From RUG12461 sp045661345 (lineage in GTDB: Bacteria > Bacillota > Clostridia > Lachnospirales > Lachnospiraceae), in contig JAZRFM010000013.1 in assembly GCA_045661345.1 (NCBI GenBank), forward strand, positions 5,019-69,018: DNA of 64,000 nt. The letters run 5' to 3'. Each line of letters opens with the position of its first letter. Position 1 is the first letter of the stretch. The position numbers and the translations under genes are program-made. Shown here piece by piece: positions 6,789 to 13,774 of this stretch. The notes below the pieces were generated by a model. The model worked only from the letters and a program-made list of their open reading frames with translations, searched no databases and was not told the DNA's origin.

Positions 6789-9663
6789 ATGCGTCCTTCC
6801 ACTCCCCGATGATCCTGATGCTCCCGTCAATATCCAGCTTCCGGACGGCTGCCGCAAGGTCTGCCAGATGTTTTTCCCCCTCCTCGTCATAGCTGTAACC
6901 CGAAAGCTCTTCGATCACATTGTCCGCCGTGTCGGTATCAAGCTCCTCCATGGCAGTGGAAAGGGCGGAAAGATAGGTCTTCAGCAGCACCGGATCGATG
7001 GGTGGCTTCTCTTCCTTCCCTCCGTCCAGAAAGCCGAAAGCCTCCGCAAACAGCTGTTTCTGTCTCGTCCACTCCCGGCAGAAAATCTCCGTCACCTTCA
7101 GGATGGTATCCGTCTCATGGTCTCTGGCCGCATACTCCAGCACCCTGGCGAGAGATGAAACGGATAGAGCCCCCGTCATGGCCGCCGTATTCTTCATCGC
7201 GTGCACCTTGATCCGGTATGCTTCCAGCGCATCTTCCGACGACCCGGAAGATACGATCGTTTCATAATAGCCTTTCAGCTCCCTGATGTCCGTATCCGCG
7301 AGGGTACAGAAATCCCTCACCACCTGCTCCAGAAGTGCGGTCTTTTTCAGCTTCAGCAGCGCATAATCAAAATCTGCCCCCTCCACCGCCGGCAGCGCAT
7401 CGGACGTGTCGCGTTCCTGCTCCTTACGCGGTTCCTTTGGCTTCCCGGGCTTTATCTTTTCCTGCGGGAGCATTTCAAAGATCAGAGTCTCCAGCTTCTC
7501 CGGCACAATGGGCTTTGTCAGGAAGTCATCAAATCCGGCCTCCAGGTACATCTCCCGCGCACCGGTCACGGCATTTGCGGTCAGGGCAATCACAGGCGTA
7601 TCCCTGTTCAGATCCGCCGCACCCTCTCTGAGCCGGTGCAGCGTCTCGATCCCGTCCATCCCCGGCATCATATGATCCATAAAGATGAGGTCGTAGGCAT
7701 GTTCCTCCGTCCTTTCAAGGGCTTGCGCACCGCTGTCCGCCTCGTCGATCCCGCACTCCAGCTCCTTCAAAAGCTCCGTAAAGACGGTCCGGTTCATCCT
7801 GTTGTCGTCCACCACAAGAATCCGGGCTTCCGGAATGGTAAAGCTCGTCTCGTGGTGATACTCGATTGATCGTGCCCGGATCCGTTCCGCCAGATCGCCT
7901 ACGGGTTCCGCCTGTACGATCTCCTGACGGATCGTAAAGCAAAACTCGGATCCTTCCCCGTATACCGAATTCACCTGCAGTTCGCTGTCCATCAGCCGTA
8001 AAAGCGTTGTCACGATACTGATACCGAGTCCCGTCCCCTCGATATGCCGGTTCCGTTTCGCATCCAGCCGGACATATTCCTCAAACAGCTTTTCGAGATC
8101 CTCTTTGGCAATCCCGATCCCCGTATCCTTCACGGAAAAGGTAAGCGCCTCCTGGTCGCCTTCTCTCTCTCCCCTTACCGTCAGCGTGACGGATCCCTCC
8201 GGTGTGTATTTGACGGCGTTGGTCAGAAGATTAATGAGAACCTGCCGGATCCGGACATCGTCTCCCATGAGGCGGCTCGGAATATCCCGGTCGATATTCA
8301 GCTGGAATTGCAGATCCTTCTGCAGCGCTCTGGGCGTGGTCATATTCTCCACGTCAATCAGAAGATCTGCGATCTCATACTCCACCGGGACGATCTCCAT
8401 CTTTCCGGATTCGATCTTGGAAAGATCCAGAATATCGTTGATAATGGACAGCTGATTCTGGGCTGCCATCTGGATATCCAGTGCATATTCCCTGATCTTT
8501 TCGTCTCTGCTCTCCCGCAGAATCATGGTGTCCAGCCCGATCACCGTGTTCATGGGCGTACGGATCTCATGGCTCATATTGGCAAGGAATGTGCTCTTGG
8601 CACGATTGGCGCTGTCTGCCGCTTCCTTTTCCAGCCGCAGTACGGTCGCTTCATATTCCCGCTTCTTCTCTTCCTCCCGCATCTCCTCGAGATGCCGGTT
8701 GTATTCTCTCTCCCGGCGTCTTCCCCAGACGTAAATCCAGAGTACCACCAGAAAGACCGCGGCACAGATCAGGATATTCACCAGCAGCTGCACATAGAAA
8801 TCTGAAAACAGATCACTGTCATTGATCACCAGCGCCAGATACATCTCGTGGGACACCGGAAAAACGAACAGCGTGCATTTCTCTCCCTCCACCAGAATAT
8901 GATACACGCCGGCCTCTGTCCCGGTTACCATCCGGGACAGCTTCCGTTCCTCTTCCGTTGCGCCATATGACAGGCCGATCCTGGATCGGTCGGGATGCGC
9001 CACGATGGTACCGTCTTTCTTGATGAGAAAGCCGTATCCGTCCCCGTCCAGAGGCAATGAGAGGACGATTTCCTGTATATAGTCCGTTTTCAGGTCGAGA
9101 GCCAGCACATCGTCGCTTTCGGAAAACTTTCGGGAGATCGTTACCACCGCGTCCCCGGTTTCCGCATCCACATAAGGCGGTACGACCGCGATCTCCCCGT
9201 CTGCCTCGATAGCCATCCTGTACCAGTCACGGGTCGTGGGATCATATCCCTCCGGAGGCTTCCAGCCGGGACCGTCCAGATACTCTCCCCGGATCACCCC
9301 GTAGATACCGGAGTTGTTTTGATTGAACAGTTCCTTCTGCTTCCGGTATTCACGGTTCAGATACTGCTGGATCTCCTGCGTGGTATAGCCCTCTTCCACC
9401 ATATACTCCACACTGTCCGTCGTCACCTCCAGGATACCTTCCGCCACCTCCATATAATTGGTGATCAGGAGACCGCAGCTCCGGATCCGGTCCGACCCCG
9501 TCTCAATCAGATGGGAGGACGTCATCCGGTAGATCACGGAGGAGGTATAAACCACCGTGAATACCATCAGAAGTAAAATGATGATAACAGGAACAAACCG
9601 GCTGCTCAGCCGGTCTGTTCTCTGTTTGATGCTATGTTGTATTTTGTGTTTCGTCTCGTCCAA
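6787..9663 (-). CDS. Hybrid sensor histidine kinase with extracytoplasmic Cache domain, receiver and HPt domains
   Basis: A 958-residue membrane kinase. A transmembrane helix near residues 25-45 is followed by an external sensory region of about 240 residues with a dCache-like core (RDWYRMAIEADGEIAV, ALDLKTDYIQEIV, GFLIKKDGTIVAHPD), a second helix (LLVNILICAAVFLVVLWIYV) and a coiled linker. The H-box is STFLANMSHEIRTPMN; the ATPase has NLLTNAVKYTP, DTGIGI and GTGLGISIV. A receiver domain follows (ILVVDDNRMNR, phospho-Asp in LIFMDHMMPGMDG), then an HPt domain with KVHAMKNTAAMTG. All phosphorelay residues are present. The start is TTG at 9663, with GGGAGA 8 nt upstream, 4 nt after the upstream response regulator gene. 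The signal is unknown; Cache domains usually bind small metabolites. Confidence 0.93.
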   Translation of the reverse strand: MDETKHKIQHSIKQRTDRLSSRFVPVIIILLLMVFTVVYTSSVIYRMTSSHLIETGSDRIRSCGLLITNYMEVAEGILEVTTDSVEYMVEEGYTTQEIQQYLNREYRKQKELFNQNNSGIYGVIRGEYLDGPGWKPPEGYDPTTRDWYRMAIEADGEIAVVPPYVDAETGDAVVTISRKFSESDDVLALDLKTDYIQEIVLSLPLDGDGYGFLIKKDGTIVAHPDRSRIGLSYGATEEERKLSRMVTGTEAGVYHILVEGEKCTLFVFPVSHEMYLALVINDSDLFSDFYVQLLVNILICAAVFLVVLWIYVWGRRREREYNRHLEEMREEEKKREYEATVLRLEKEAADSANRAKSTFLANMSHEIRTPMNTVIGLDTMILRESRDEKIREYALDIQMAAQNQLSIINDILDLSKIESGKMEIVPVEYEIADLLIDVENMTTPRALQKDLQFQLNIDRDIPSRLMGDDVRIRQVLINLLTNAVKYTPEGSVTLTVRGEREGDQEALTFSVKDTGIGIAKEDLEKLFEEYVRLDAKRNRHIEGTGLGISIVTTLLRLMDSELQVNSVYGEGSEFCFTIRQEIVQAEPVGDLAERIRARSIEYHHETSFTIPEARILVVDDNRMNRTVFTELLKELECGIDEADSGAQALERTEEHAYDLIFMDHMMPGMDGIETLHRLREGAADLNRDTPVIALTANAVTGAREMYLEAGFDDFLTKPIVPEKLETLIFEMLPQEKIKPGKPKEPRKEQERDTSDALPAVEGADFDYALLKLKKTALLEQVVRDFCTLADTDIRELKGYYETIVSSGSSEDALEAYRIKVHAMKNTAAMTGALSVSSLARVLEYAARDHETDTILKVTEIFCREWTRQKQLFAEAFGFLDGGKEEKPPIDPVLLKTYLSALSTAMEELDTDTADNVIEELSGYSYDEEGEKHLADLAAAVRKLDIDGSIRIIGEWKDA

Positions 9664-9667
9664 TCCG

Positions 9668-10408
9668 TCAATCTCCCAGCACGTCCTTTACGGTTTTCAT
9701 CAAAACACCTGCGTCAATCGGTTTTAGAATATAACCCGCCGGGTGCATGACTGCCACCTCCGAAACGCGCTTCCTGTCTGCCACACCGGTCAGAAAAACC
9801 ACCGGTATTCTTTCCGTGGCGGGTTCCACCTGCAGATTCAAAAAGGTCTCTCTGCCGTCCATCCCCGGCATTTCATAATCGAGAAGAATCAGATCCGGCG
9901 CAGCCTCCATGGCCTTTTTGATCCCCATTTCCCCGCCGGTCGCAAGGTAGACGTCATATTTGTCTTCCAGCACGGCCTTTACATTGCGAAGGACAACCGG
10001 CGAATCGTCAATGGTCAGAATATGCTTTTTGGTGGACTTCGGCGCACTTTTGCTCATCAGCTCCACGCAACGGCTCAGGATCGTATCCAGATCAACGGGA
10101 GGGGAAAGAAAGAGGAACCGGCTCCCCTGACAGATACTCCGGATCGTCTCTTCATCCTTTTTATTCGCGATGATCATCGCAGGCAGGCCGGATGTCTCTC
10201 TGCGGATCCATTGGAAGAAAGCTCTGTCGACCTCGTATTCTCCGATCGTGCAGATGATCATCATCGCAGGACGAACTACCTTTACCAGTCCGGAAACGCT
10301 CTTCACCTGGAGATCGCACAGCTGCACCTCATAAGCCGAAGCGATGGTTTCATGGATGTTTGTCAGCACGCCCGTCAGCTTTCCGACCATCAAGATCTTT
10401 TCTTTCAT
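9668..10408 (-). CDS. Response regulator with N-terminal pseudo-receiver-like region and C-terminal receiver domain
   Basis: This 246-residue protein has a C-terminal receiver (HILTIDDSPVVLRNV, phospho-Asp in LILLDYEMPGMDG, VVFLTG, YILKPID) and an N-terminal half of about 115 residues with a receiver-like alternation (KILMVGKLTGVL, MIICTIGEYEVDRAFF, AMIIANKKDEE) that lacks an obvious phosphoacceptor Asp. There is no DNA-binding or enzymatic output domain, so it acts through protein contact or as a phosphate shuttle. It is immediately upstream of the hybrid kinase (4-nt gap) and 12 nt downstream of an acidic lipoprotein gene, and all three look co-transcribed. GGAGG precedes the ATG. Confidence 0.85.
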   Translation of the reverse strand: MKEKILMVGKLTGVLTNIHETIASAYEVQLCDLQVKSVSGLVKVVRPAMMIICTIGEYEVDRAFFQWIRRETSGLPAMIIANKKDEETIRSICQGSRFLFLSPPVDLDTILSRCVELMSKSAPKSTKKHILTIDDSPVVLRNVKAVLEDKYDVYLATGGEMGIKKAMEAAPDLILLDYEMPGMDGRETFLNLQVEPATERIPVVFLTGVADRKRVSEVAVMHPAGYILKPIDAGVLMKTVKDVLGD

Positions 10409-10420
10409 GCTTCCTCCCTG

Positions 10421-11197
10421 TTAATGACCGCAGATCCTGTCCAGAAGATCAACCACCGAGTTGATGCAGTCATTCATTGTATCAAGCTCCTCCGGCGATG
10501 CTACACCAAGGTTGTTGATATCTCCAATCGCATCCCTTGCCACAACGACTGCCTCAATCTGATCCTGGGTACCGCCATATTGCGACAGATGATCCCATAC
10601 AGCGTTGAAATACGTATTCATGTAGTCGTAATTCTGCTGTACCAGGTCAAGCATACGGCTATAGTATTCCTGCTCGCTCGCATGCTCATTCGCCGCATCC
10701 ACCAGCGGCTCAATGAGTTCATTCAGTGTCGATCCAAGGCTCCCGATGGTGGCGATCACCTCCATCTTGTCCTCATCTGTCGGGACGTCCTCCTCATTCA
10801 GTGCTGCGATCTGATCCAACGCATCATTGACGTCGCTCAGGATCTCCTCCACACCGTCATCCTGAGGCACATCATCGGAAAAATACATCTCATAGACCTT
10901 ATTATAAAGGTCTACCAGCTGATCATAGCTGTCCAGCACCTCCTGGAAGGAGATCTGCCCCTGCTCTGTCTCTTCTTCCTCTACCTCTGCCTCTGCTTCG
11001 ACTGCTTCCTCTTCTACCTCTGCTTCCTCTTCGTAATCCTCTTCAGTTACGATCTCTGCCTCTATTTCGCCTTCCGTTACCACCACTTCTTCCGGCTCCT
11101 GCGTTTCTACAGTCTCCTTTGCGCATGCGGTTACGGAAAGCGCCATCACTGCTGCCGTACCAATTGCAAGCCATTTTTTCAGTTCCTTACCTTTCAT
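10421..11197 (-). CDS. Acidic lipoprotein of unknown function, linked to two-component system
   Basis: The 258-residue protein begins with a lipoprotein signal (KKWLAIGTAAVMALSVTAC, with the lipobox LSVTAC). An extreme Glu-rich low-complexity linker follows (residues about 25-75, mostly E, V and A). The C-terminal 180 residues are helical and contain Tyr/Asp-rich repeats such as DSYDQLVDLYNKVYEMYF. No family was recognised. The start at 11197 is chosen because AAGGAGGAAAAG directly precedes it; the frame opens at 11233 but that extension would bury the signal peptide. The position directly before a response regulator and a Cache-type kinase suggests a surface partner or target of that system, which is inference. 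Confidence 0.8.
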   Translation of the reverse strand: MKGKELKKWLAIGTAAVMALSVTACAKETVETQEPEEVVVTEGEIEAEIVTEEDYEEEAEVEEEAVEAEAEVEEEETEQGQISFQEVLDSYDQLVDLYNKVYEMYFSDDVPQDDGVEEILSDVNDALDQIAALNEEDVPTDEDKMEVIATIGSLGSTLNELIEPLVDAANEHASEQEYYSRMLDLVQQNYDYMNTYFNAVWDHLSQYGGTQDQIEAVVVARDAIGDINNLGVASPEELDTMNDCINSVVDLLDRICGH

Positions 11198-11248
11198 CTT
11201 TTCCTCCTTTTTATGCATAGATAGGAAACGCATTCATTCGTTTCTGTC

Positions 11249-11665
11249 CTACCGTCTTCTGTTCTTTTTTATGATAATCCGCTTCACGCAGGTGATCTCT
11301 GCGATCCTGCGCCAGATCGAAACCTTGATATCATCCGCAAGTCCGGTCAGCATCCTCATCTCCAAATCTTCTTCCGGATCCTCCAGATCCTGAATATACC
11401 CTGAATAGGATACCATTTTTCTCCCCTCATTGGAATCCCCTTTCATAATTGCCTCACGCACAAGGTTCACAAATCCCGGCTTTGCTTCGTTTCGACCGGT
11501 GGTGGACAACTGCAGCAGATCGTCTTTCTTTGCCTGATCCAGTGTCGTATTGAACCGGAAATGCATCTGGGTTTTCTCCAGTCTTCCCTCTACCCAGAAT
11601 TCTCCGTTTATGATGCCGATCACATTCTCCGCAAACAGCATCATTTCCTCCGACATCAGCGCCAT
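11249..11665 (-). CDS. Conserved-looking small protein of unknown function (start uncertain)
   Basis: A soluble 138-residue protein with no recognised domain; it ends in a basic tail (KRIIIKKNRRR). The ATG at 11665 lacks a ribosome binding site. The same frame continues upstream without a stop and reads like protein (NRVSDPVSYTTDLPKA) to a CTG at 11731, which lies 4 nt after a strong GGGGAGG and just downstream of two good promoters. Translation may therefore begin at CTG 11731, adding 22 residues. It precedes the lipoprotein and two-component genes on the same strand (51-nt gap) and is probably the first gene of that operon. Confidence 0.7.
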   Translation of the reverse strand: MALMSEEMMLFAENVIGIINGEFWVEGRLEKTQMHFRFNTTLDQAKKDDLLQLSTTGRNEAKPGFVNLVREAIMKGDSNEGRKMVSYSGYIQDLEDPEEDLEMRMLTGLADDIKVSIWRRIAEITCVKRIIIKKNRRR

Positions 11666-11758
11666 GGCCTTGGGAAGGTCGGTGGTGTAGCTGACCGGAT
11701 CAGAAACCCGGTTTGTGCTTCCACAAACCAGATGTCCTCCCCTTTCCGTCTTTCTCTC

Positions 11759-11808
11759 ATTATACCACGGTCTACTATCATTATACGAATATTCACATCA
11801 TTTGTCAC
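11759..11808 (-). promoter_or_regulatory. Tandem sigma-A promoters upstream of the small protein/lipoprotein/two-component operon
   Basis: Minus strand: GTGACA (11803-11808), 17 nt, TATAAT (11780-11785) forms one promoter. A second TATAAT (11759-11764) is preceded by TGG and so is an extended -10. The transcript from the second would begin only about 10 nt before the GGGGAGG site near 11736-11742. Confidence 0.6.
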
Positions 11809-11816
11809 AATTCCCG

Positions 11817-11849
11817 AAAAAAAAGACGGCTTCCTTCGAAACCGTCTTT
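11817..11849 (-). terminator. Rho-independent terminator after the J-domain coiled-coil gene
   Basis: AAAGACGG (11822-11829) pairs with CCGTCTTT (11842-11849) over a 12-nt loop. Eight A residues at 11817-11824 give a U tract on the minus strand. It lies 26 nt after the stop of the 11875-12390 gene and immediately upstream of the next promoters. Confidence 0.85.
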
Positions 11850-11874
11850 GTGGTCATCTATATCATGAACAAGT

Positions 11875-12390
11875 TCACGCAAACCGCTGTCTGAGGCAGT
11901 CATACTCGCGGTTGATCTCCTGAATCGTATAGGTATCGCCCCCGATATTGTCCGGATGATAAATCTTCAGAAGATCTCTGTAACGGCGTTTTAAGGATCC
12001 TGCATTGTTCACGCCGATGAAGAACATATCTCCCTCGATGATCTTCCGGTCATCTGTTTCCGTCAGGGTTCTCTTCACCTGCTCGTAGAACGCTTTCTGC
12101 TGCTCTACCTTGATCCGCTCGTTGGCAAGCTTCCTGGTTTCCTCTTCCAGGATCCGCCATTTGTTGTCAAACAGACGGCGGGTCTGATCCAGCTTCTGCC
12201 GTTCCAGCTTCCGGTAGCGGTCAAAATCCCGTTTGTCTTTTTTCAGCTTCTGCCGTTCTTCTTCGAGATGTCGTCTCTCTGCCGCAAGGGCTTTCTTCTT
12301 ATATTCAATCTCGATTTGAACAGTTTCATTGAAATACATCTGGCTCAATATTTCGTCTGCACCACGAGCCGATGGTGTTTTTGTGTCCAT
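11875..12390 (-). CDS. Coiled-coil protein with C-terminal J-like domain
   Basis: The 171-residue protein has a long, highly charged central coiled coil (residues about 30-120, Lys/Glu/Arg-rich, e.g. EEERQKLKKDKRDFDRYRK) and a C-terminal J-like segment with RYRDLLKIYHPDNIGGD. The HPD tripeptide that stimulates the DnaK ATPase is intact. Order is the reverse of DnaJ, which carries its J domain at the N-terminus, and there is no zinc finger. The start at 12390 (MDTKTPSARG) follows GGGAG by 6 nt and was preferred to ATG 12411. It lies just downstream of dnaJ on the same strand but has its own promoter region and terminator. A client-specific co-chaperone is plausible; this is inference. Confidence 0.8.
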   Translation of the reverse strand: MDTKTPSARGADEILSQMYFNETVQIEIEYKKKALAAERRHLEEERQKLKKDKRDFDRYRKLERQKLDQTRRLFDNKWRILEEETRKLANERIKVEQQKAFYEQVKRTLTETDDRKIIEGDMFFIGVNNAGSLKRRYRDLLKIYHPDNIGGDTYTIQEINREYDCLRQRFA

Positions 12391-12445
12391 AACTGGCTCC
12401 CATATGCCCACAATCTTGTGGGAGACCTCTAACTCCTACAAAGAT

Positions 12446-12490
12446 ATGGTACTATACCTGACCGATCATCTCAATAGTACTATAGTACCA
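12446..12490 (-). promoter_or_regulatory. Promoter with flanking 10-bp inverted repeat upstream of the J-like gene
   Basis: TGGTACTATA (12447-12456) and TATAGTACCA (12481-12490) are perfect inverted repeats 24 nt apart. On the minus strand TTGAGA (12469-12474), 17 nt and TACCAT (12446-12451) form a promoter whose -10 overlaps one arm and whose -35 lies between the arms, an arrangement typical of repressor operators. Confidence 0.45.
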
Positions 12491-12498
12491 AATTAAGT

Positions 12499-12529
12499 CA
12501 GGATGTAACATTTAACATGCTACATCCTG
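12499..12529 (-). terminator. Hairpin after dnaJ, possible weak terminator
   Basis: CAGGATGTA (12499-12507) pairs perfectly with TACATCCTG (12521-12529) 31 nt after the dnaJ stop. The following minus-strand sequence is T-rich but without a clean U tract, so it may be a weak terminator or an RNA-stabilising 3' end. Confidence 0.45.
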
Positions 12530-12559
12530 AAGCTGGCAGTCTTATTAAAAGAACACTTA

Positions 12560-13699
12560 TTATTTGAATTTGAATCCCCTTTTCTTGTTGTTTCCGACGG
12601 CACCGTTCTGTTTGTGCAGCGAATCTCCGGTTTCGTAGTCAAAATCCCGCAGCAGCTGCTTCGCCTTTTCACCGAGCCCTGTCGGCACCTGTACGATCAG
12701 CGTCACGTAATGATCGCCGCGTACATTTTTGTTACGAAGTGACGGCACCCCCTTGCCCTTGAGGCGGATTCTGGAATCCGTCTGGGTGCCGGGCTTCACC
12801 TCATAGAGGATATCCCCGTCGATGGTGTTGATCTTGATTTCACCGCCCAGTGCTGCCTGCGCGTAGGAAATCGGTGCCGTGGAAAAGATATCCATATCCT
12901 GCCGCTGGAAGATCGGGTGATTCTTGACAATGACCTCCACCAGCAGATCGCCTCTCGGTCCGTTGTTGATCCCCGGTTCGCCCTTTTCCCGGATCCGGAC
13001 GCTCTGCCCGTTGTCGATCCCGGGCGGGATTGATACGGAAATGCGTTTCCGGCTCGCGATATAGCCTGTCCCGCGGCAATCCGGGCACTTCTCCTTGACG
13101 ACCTTTCCCTTGCCGCCGCAGTCCGGACAGGTGGAGACATTCTGCATGGTTCCGAAGAAGGACTGGGTGCTGTATACCACCTTTCCCTTACCGCCGCACT
13201 TGGTACAGGTCTCCGGATTTGTCCCCGGCTTCGCGCCGGTTCCGTGGCAGGACTGGCATTCGTCCTTCAGGGTGAGCTCAATCTCCTTCTCGCAGCCAAA
13301 GCAGGCCTCCTCAAAGGAAATATGCACACTTGCCCTGAGGTTCGCTCCACGCCGGGGTCCGTTGCTGTTTGCGCGGCTTCTCCCGCCGAAGAAATCCCCG
13401 AAGATATCGCCGAAGATGTCACTCATGTCCATGCCGGAGAAATCGAATCCGCCGCCGCCCATGCTGCCTTCAAAGGCTGCATGACCGAACTGGTCATACT
13501 GCCGGCGCTTGTCCGCATCGGAAAGAACCGCGTAGGCTTCCTGTGCCTCTTTAAACTTCGCCTCCGCAGTCTTATCCCCCGGATGCATATCCGGGTGATA
13601 CTTTTTCGCCAGCGCGCGAAAGGCCTTTTTAATTTCATCATCCGAAGCATTCTTCTGAACGCCCAGGACTTCGTAATAATCTCTCTTTGCTTCTGCCAT
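12560..13699 (-). CDS. dnaJ: Chaperone DnaJ
   Basis: DnaJ delivers unfolded clients to DnaK and stimulates its ATPase. The 379-residue protein has the N-terminal J domain (RDYYEVLGVQKNASDDEIK, HPD in KKYHPDMHPGD), a Gly/Phe-rich linker (residues about 75-115), four CxxCxGxG zinc motifs (CQSCHGTG, CTKCGGKG, CPDCGGKG, CPDCRGTG) and a C-terminal substrate-binding region ending in a basic tail. It is full length and complete. It is the last gene of the hrcA-grpE-dnaK-dnaJ operon, 75 nt after dnaK, and an intergenic hairpin may reduce its expression relative to dnaK. Confidence 0.98.
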   Translation of the reverse strand: MAEAKRDYYEVLGVQKNASDDEIKKAFRALAKKYHPDMHPGDKTAEAKFKEAQEAYAVLSDADKRRQYDQFGHAAFEGSMGGGGFDFSGMDMSDIFGDIFGDFFGGRSRANSNGPRRGANLRASVHISFEEACFGCEKEIELTLKDECQSCHGTGAKPGTNPETCTKCGGKGKVVYSTQSFFGTMQNVSTCPDCGGKGKVVKEKCPDCRGTGYIASRKRISVSIPPGIDNGQSVRIREKGEPGINNGPRGDLLVEVIVKNHPIFQRQDMDIFSTAPISYAQAALGGEIKINTIDGDILYEVKPGTQTDSRIRLKGKGVPSLRNKNVRGDHYVTLIVQVPTGLGEKAKQLLRDFDYETGDSLHKQNGAVGNNKKRGFKFK

Positions 13700-13732
13700 T
13701 TGCTGTACCTGTTACTCTTGAAACGTGTGATA

Positions 13733-13764
13733 CGGGTGCCCAGGGAACAATCCCCGGGCGCCCG
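13733..13764 (-). promoter_or_regulatory. Intergenic hairpin between dnaK and dnaJ
   Basis: CGGGTGCCCAGGGA (13733-13746) and TCCCCGGGCGCCCG (13751-13764) form a 14-bp GC-rich stem with one mismatch and one wobble over a 4-nt loop. No U tract follows on the minus strand, so it may act in mRNA processing or stability, or as partial attenuation, rather than as a full terminator. Confidence 0.5.
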
Positions 13765-13774
13765 AAAAAACCTC

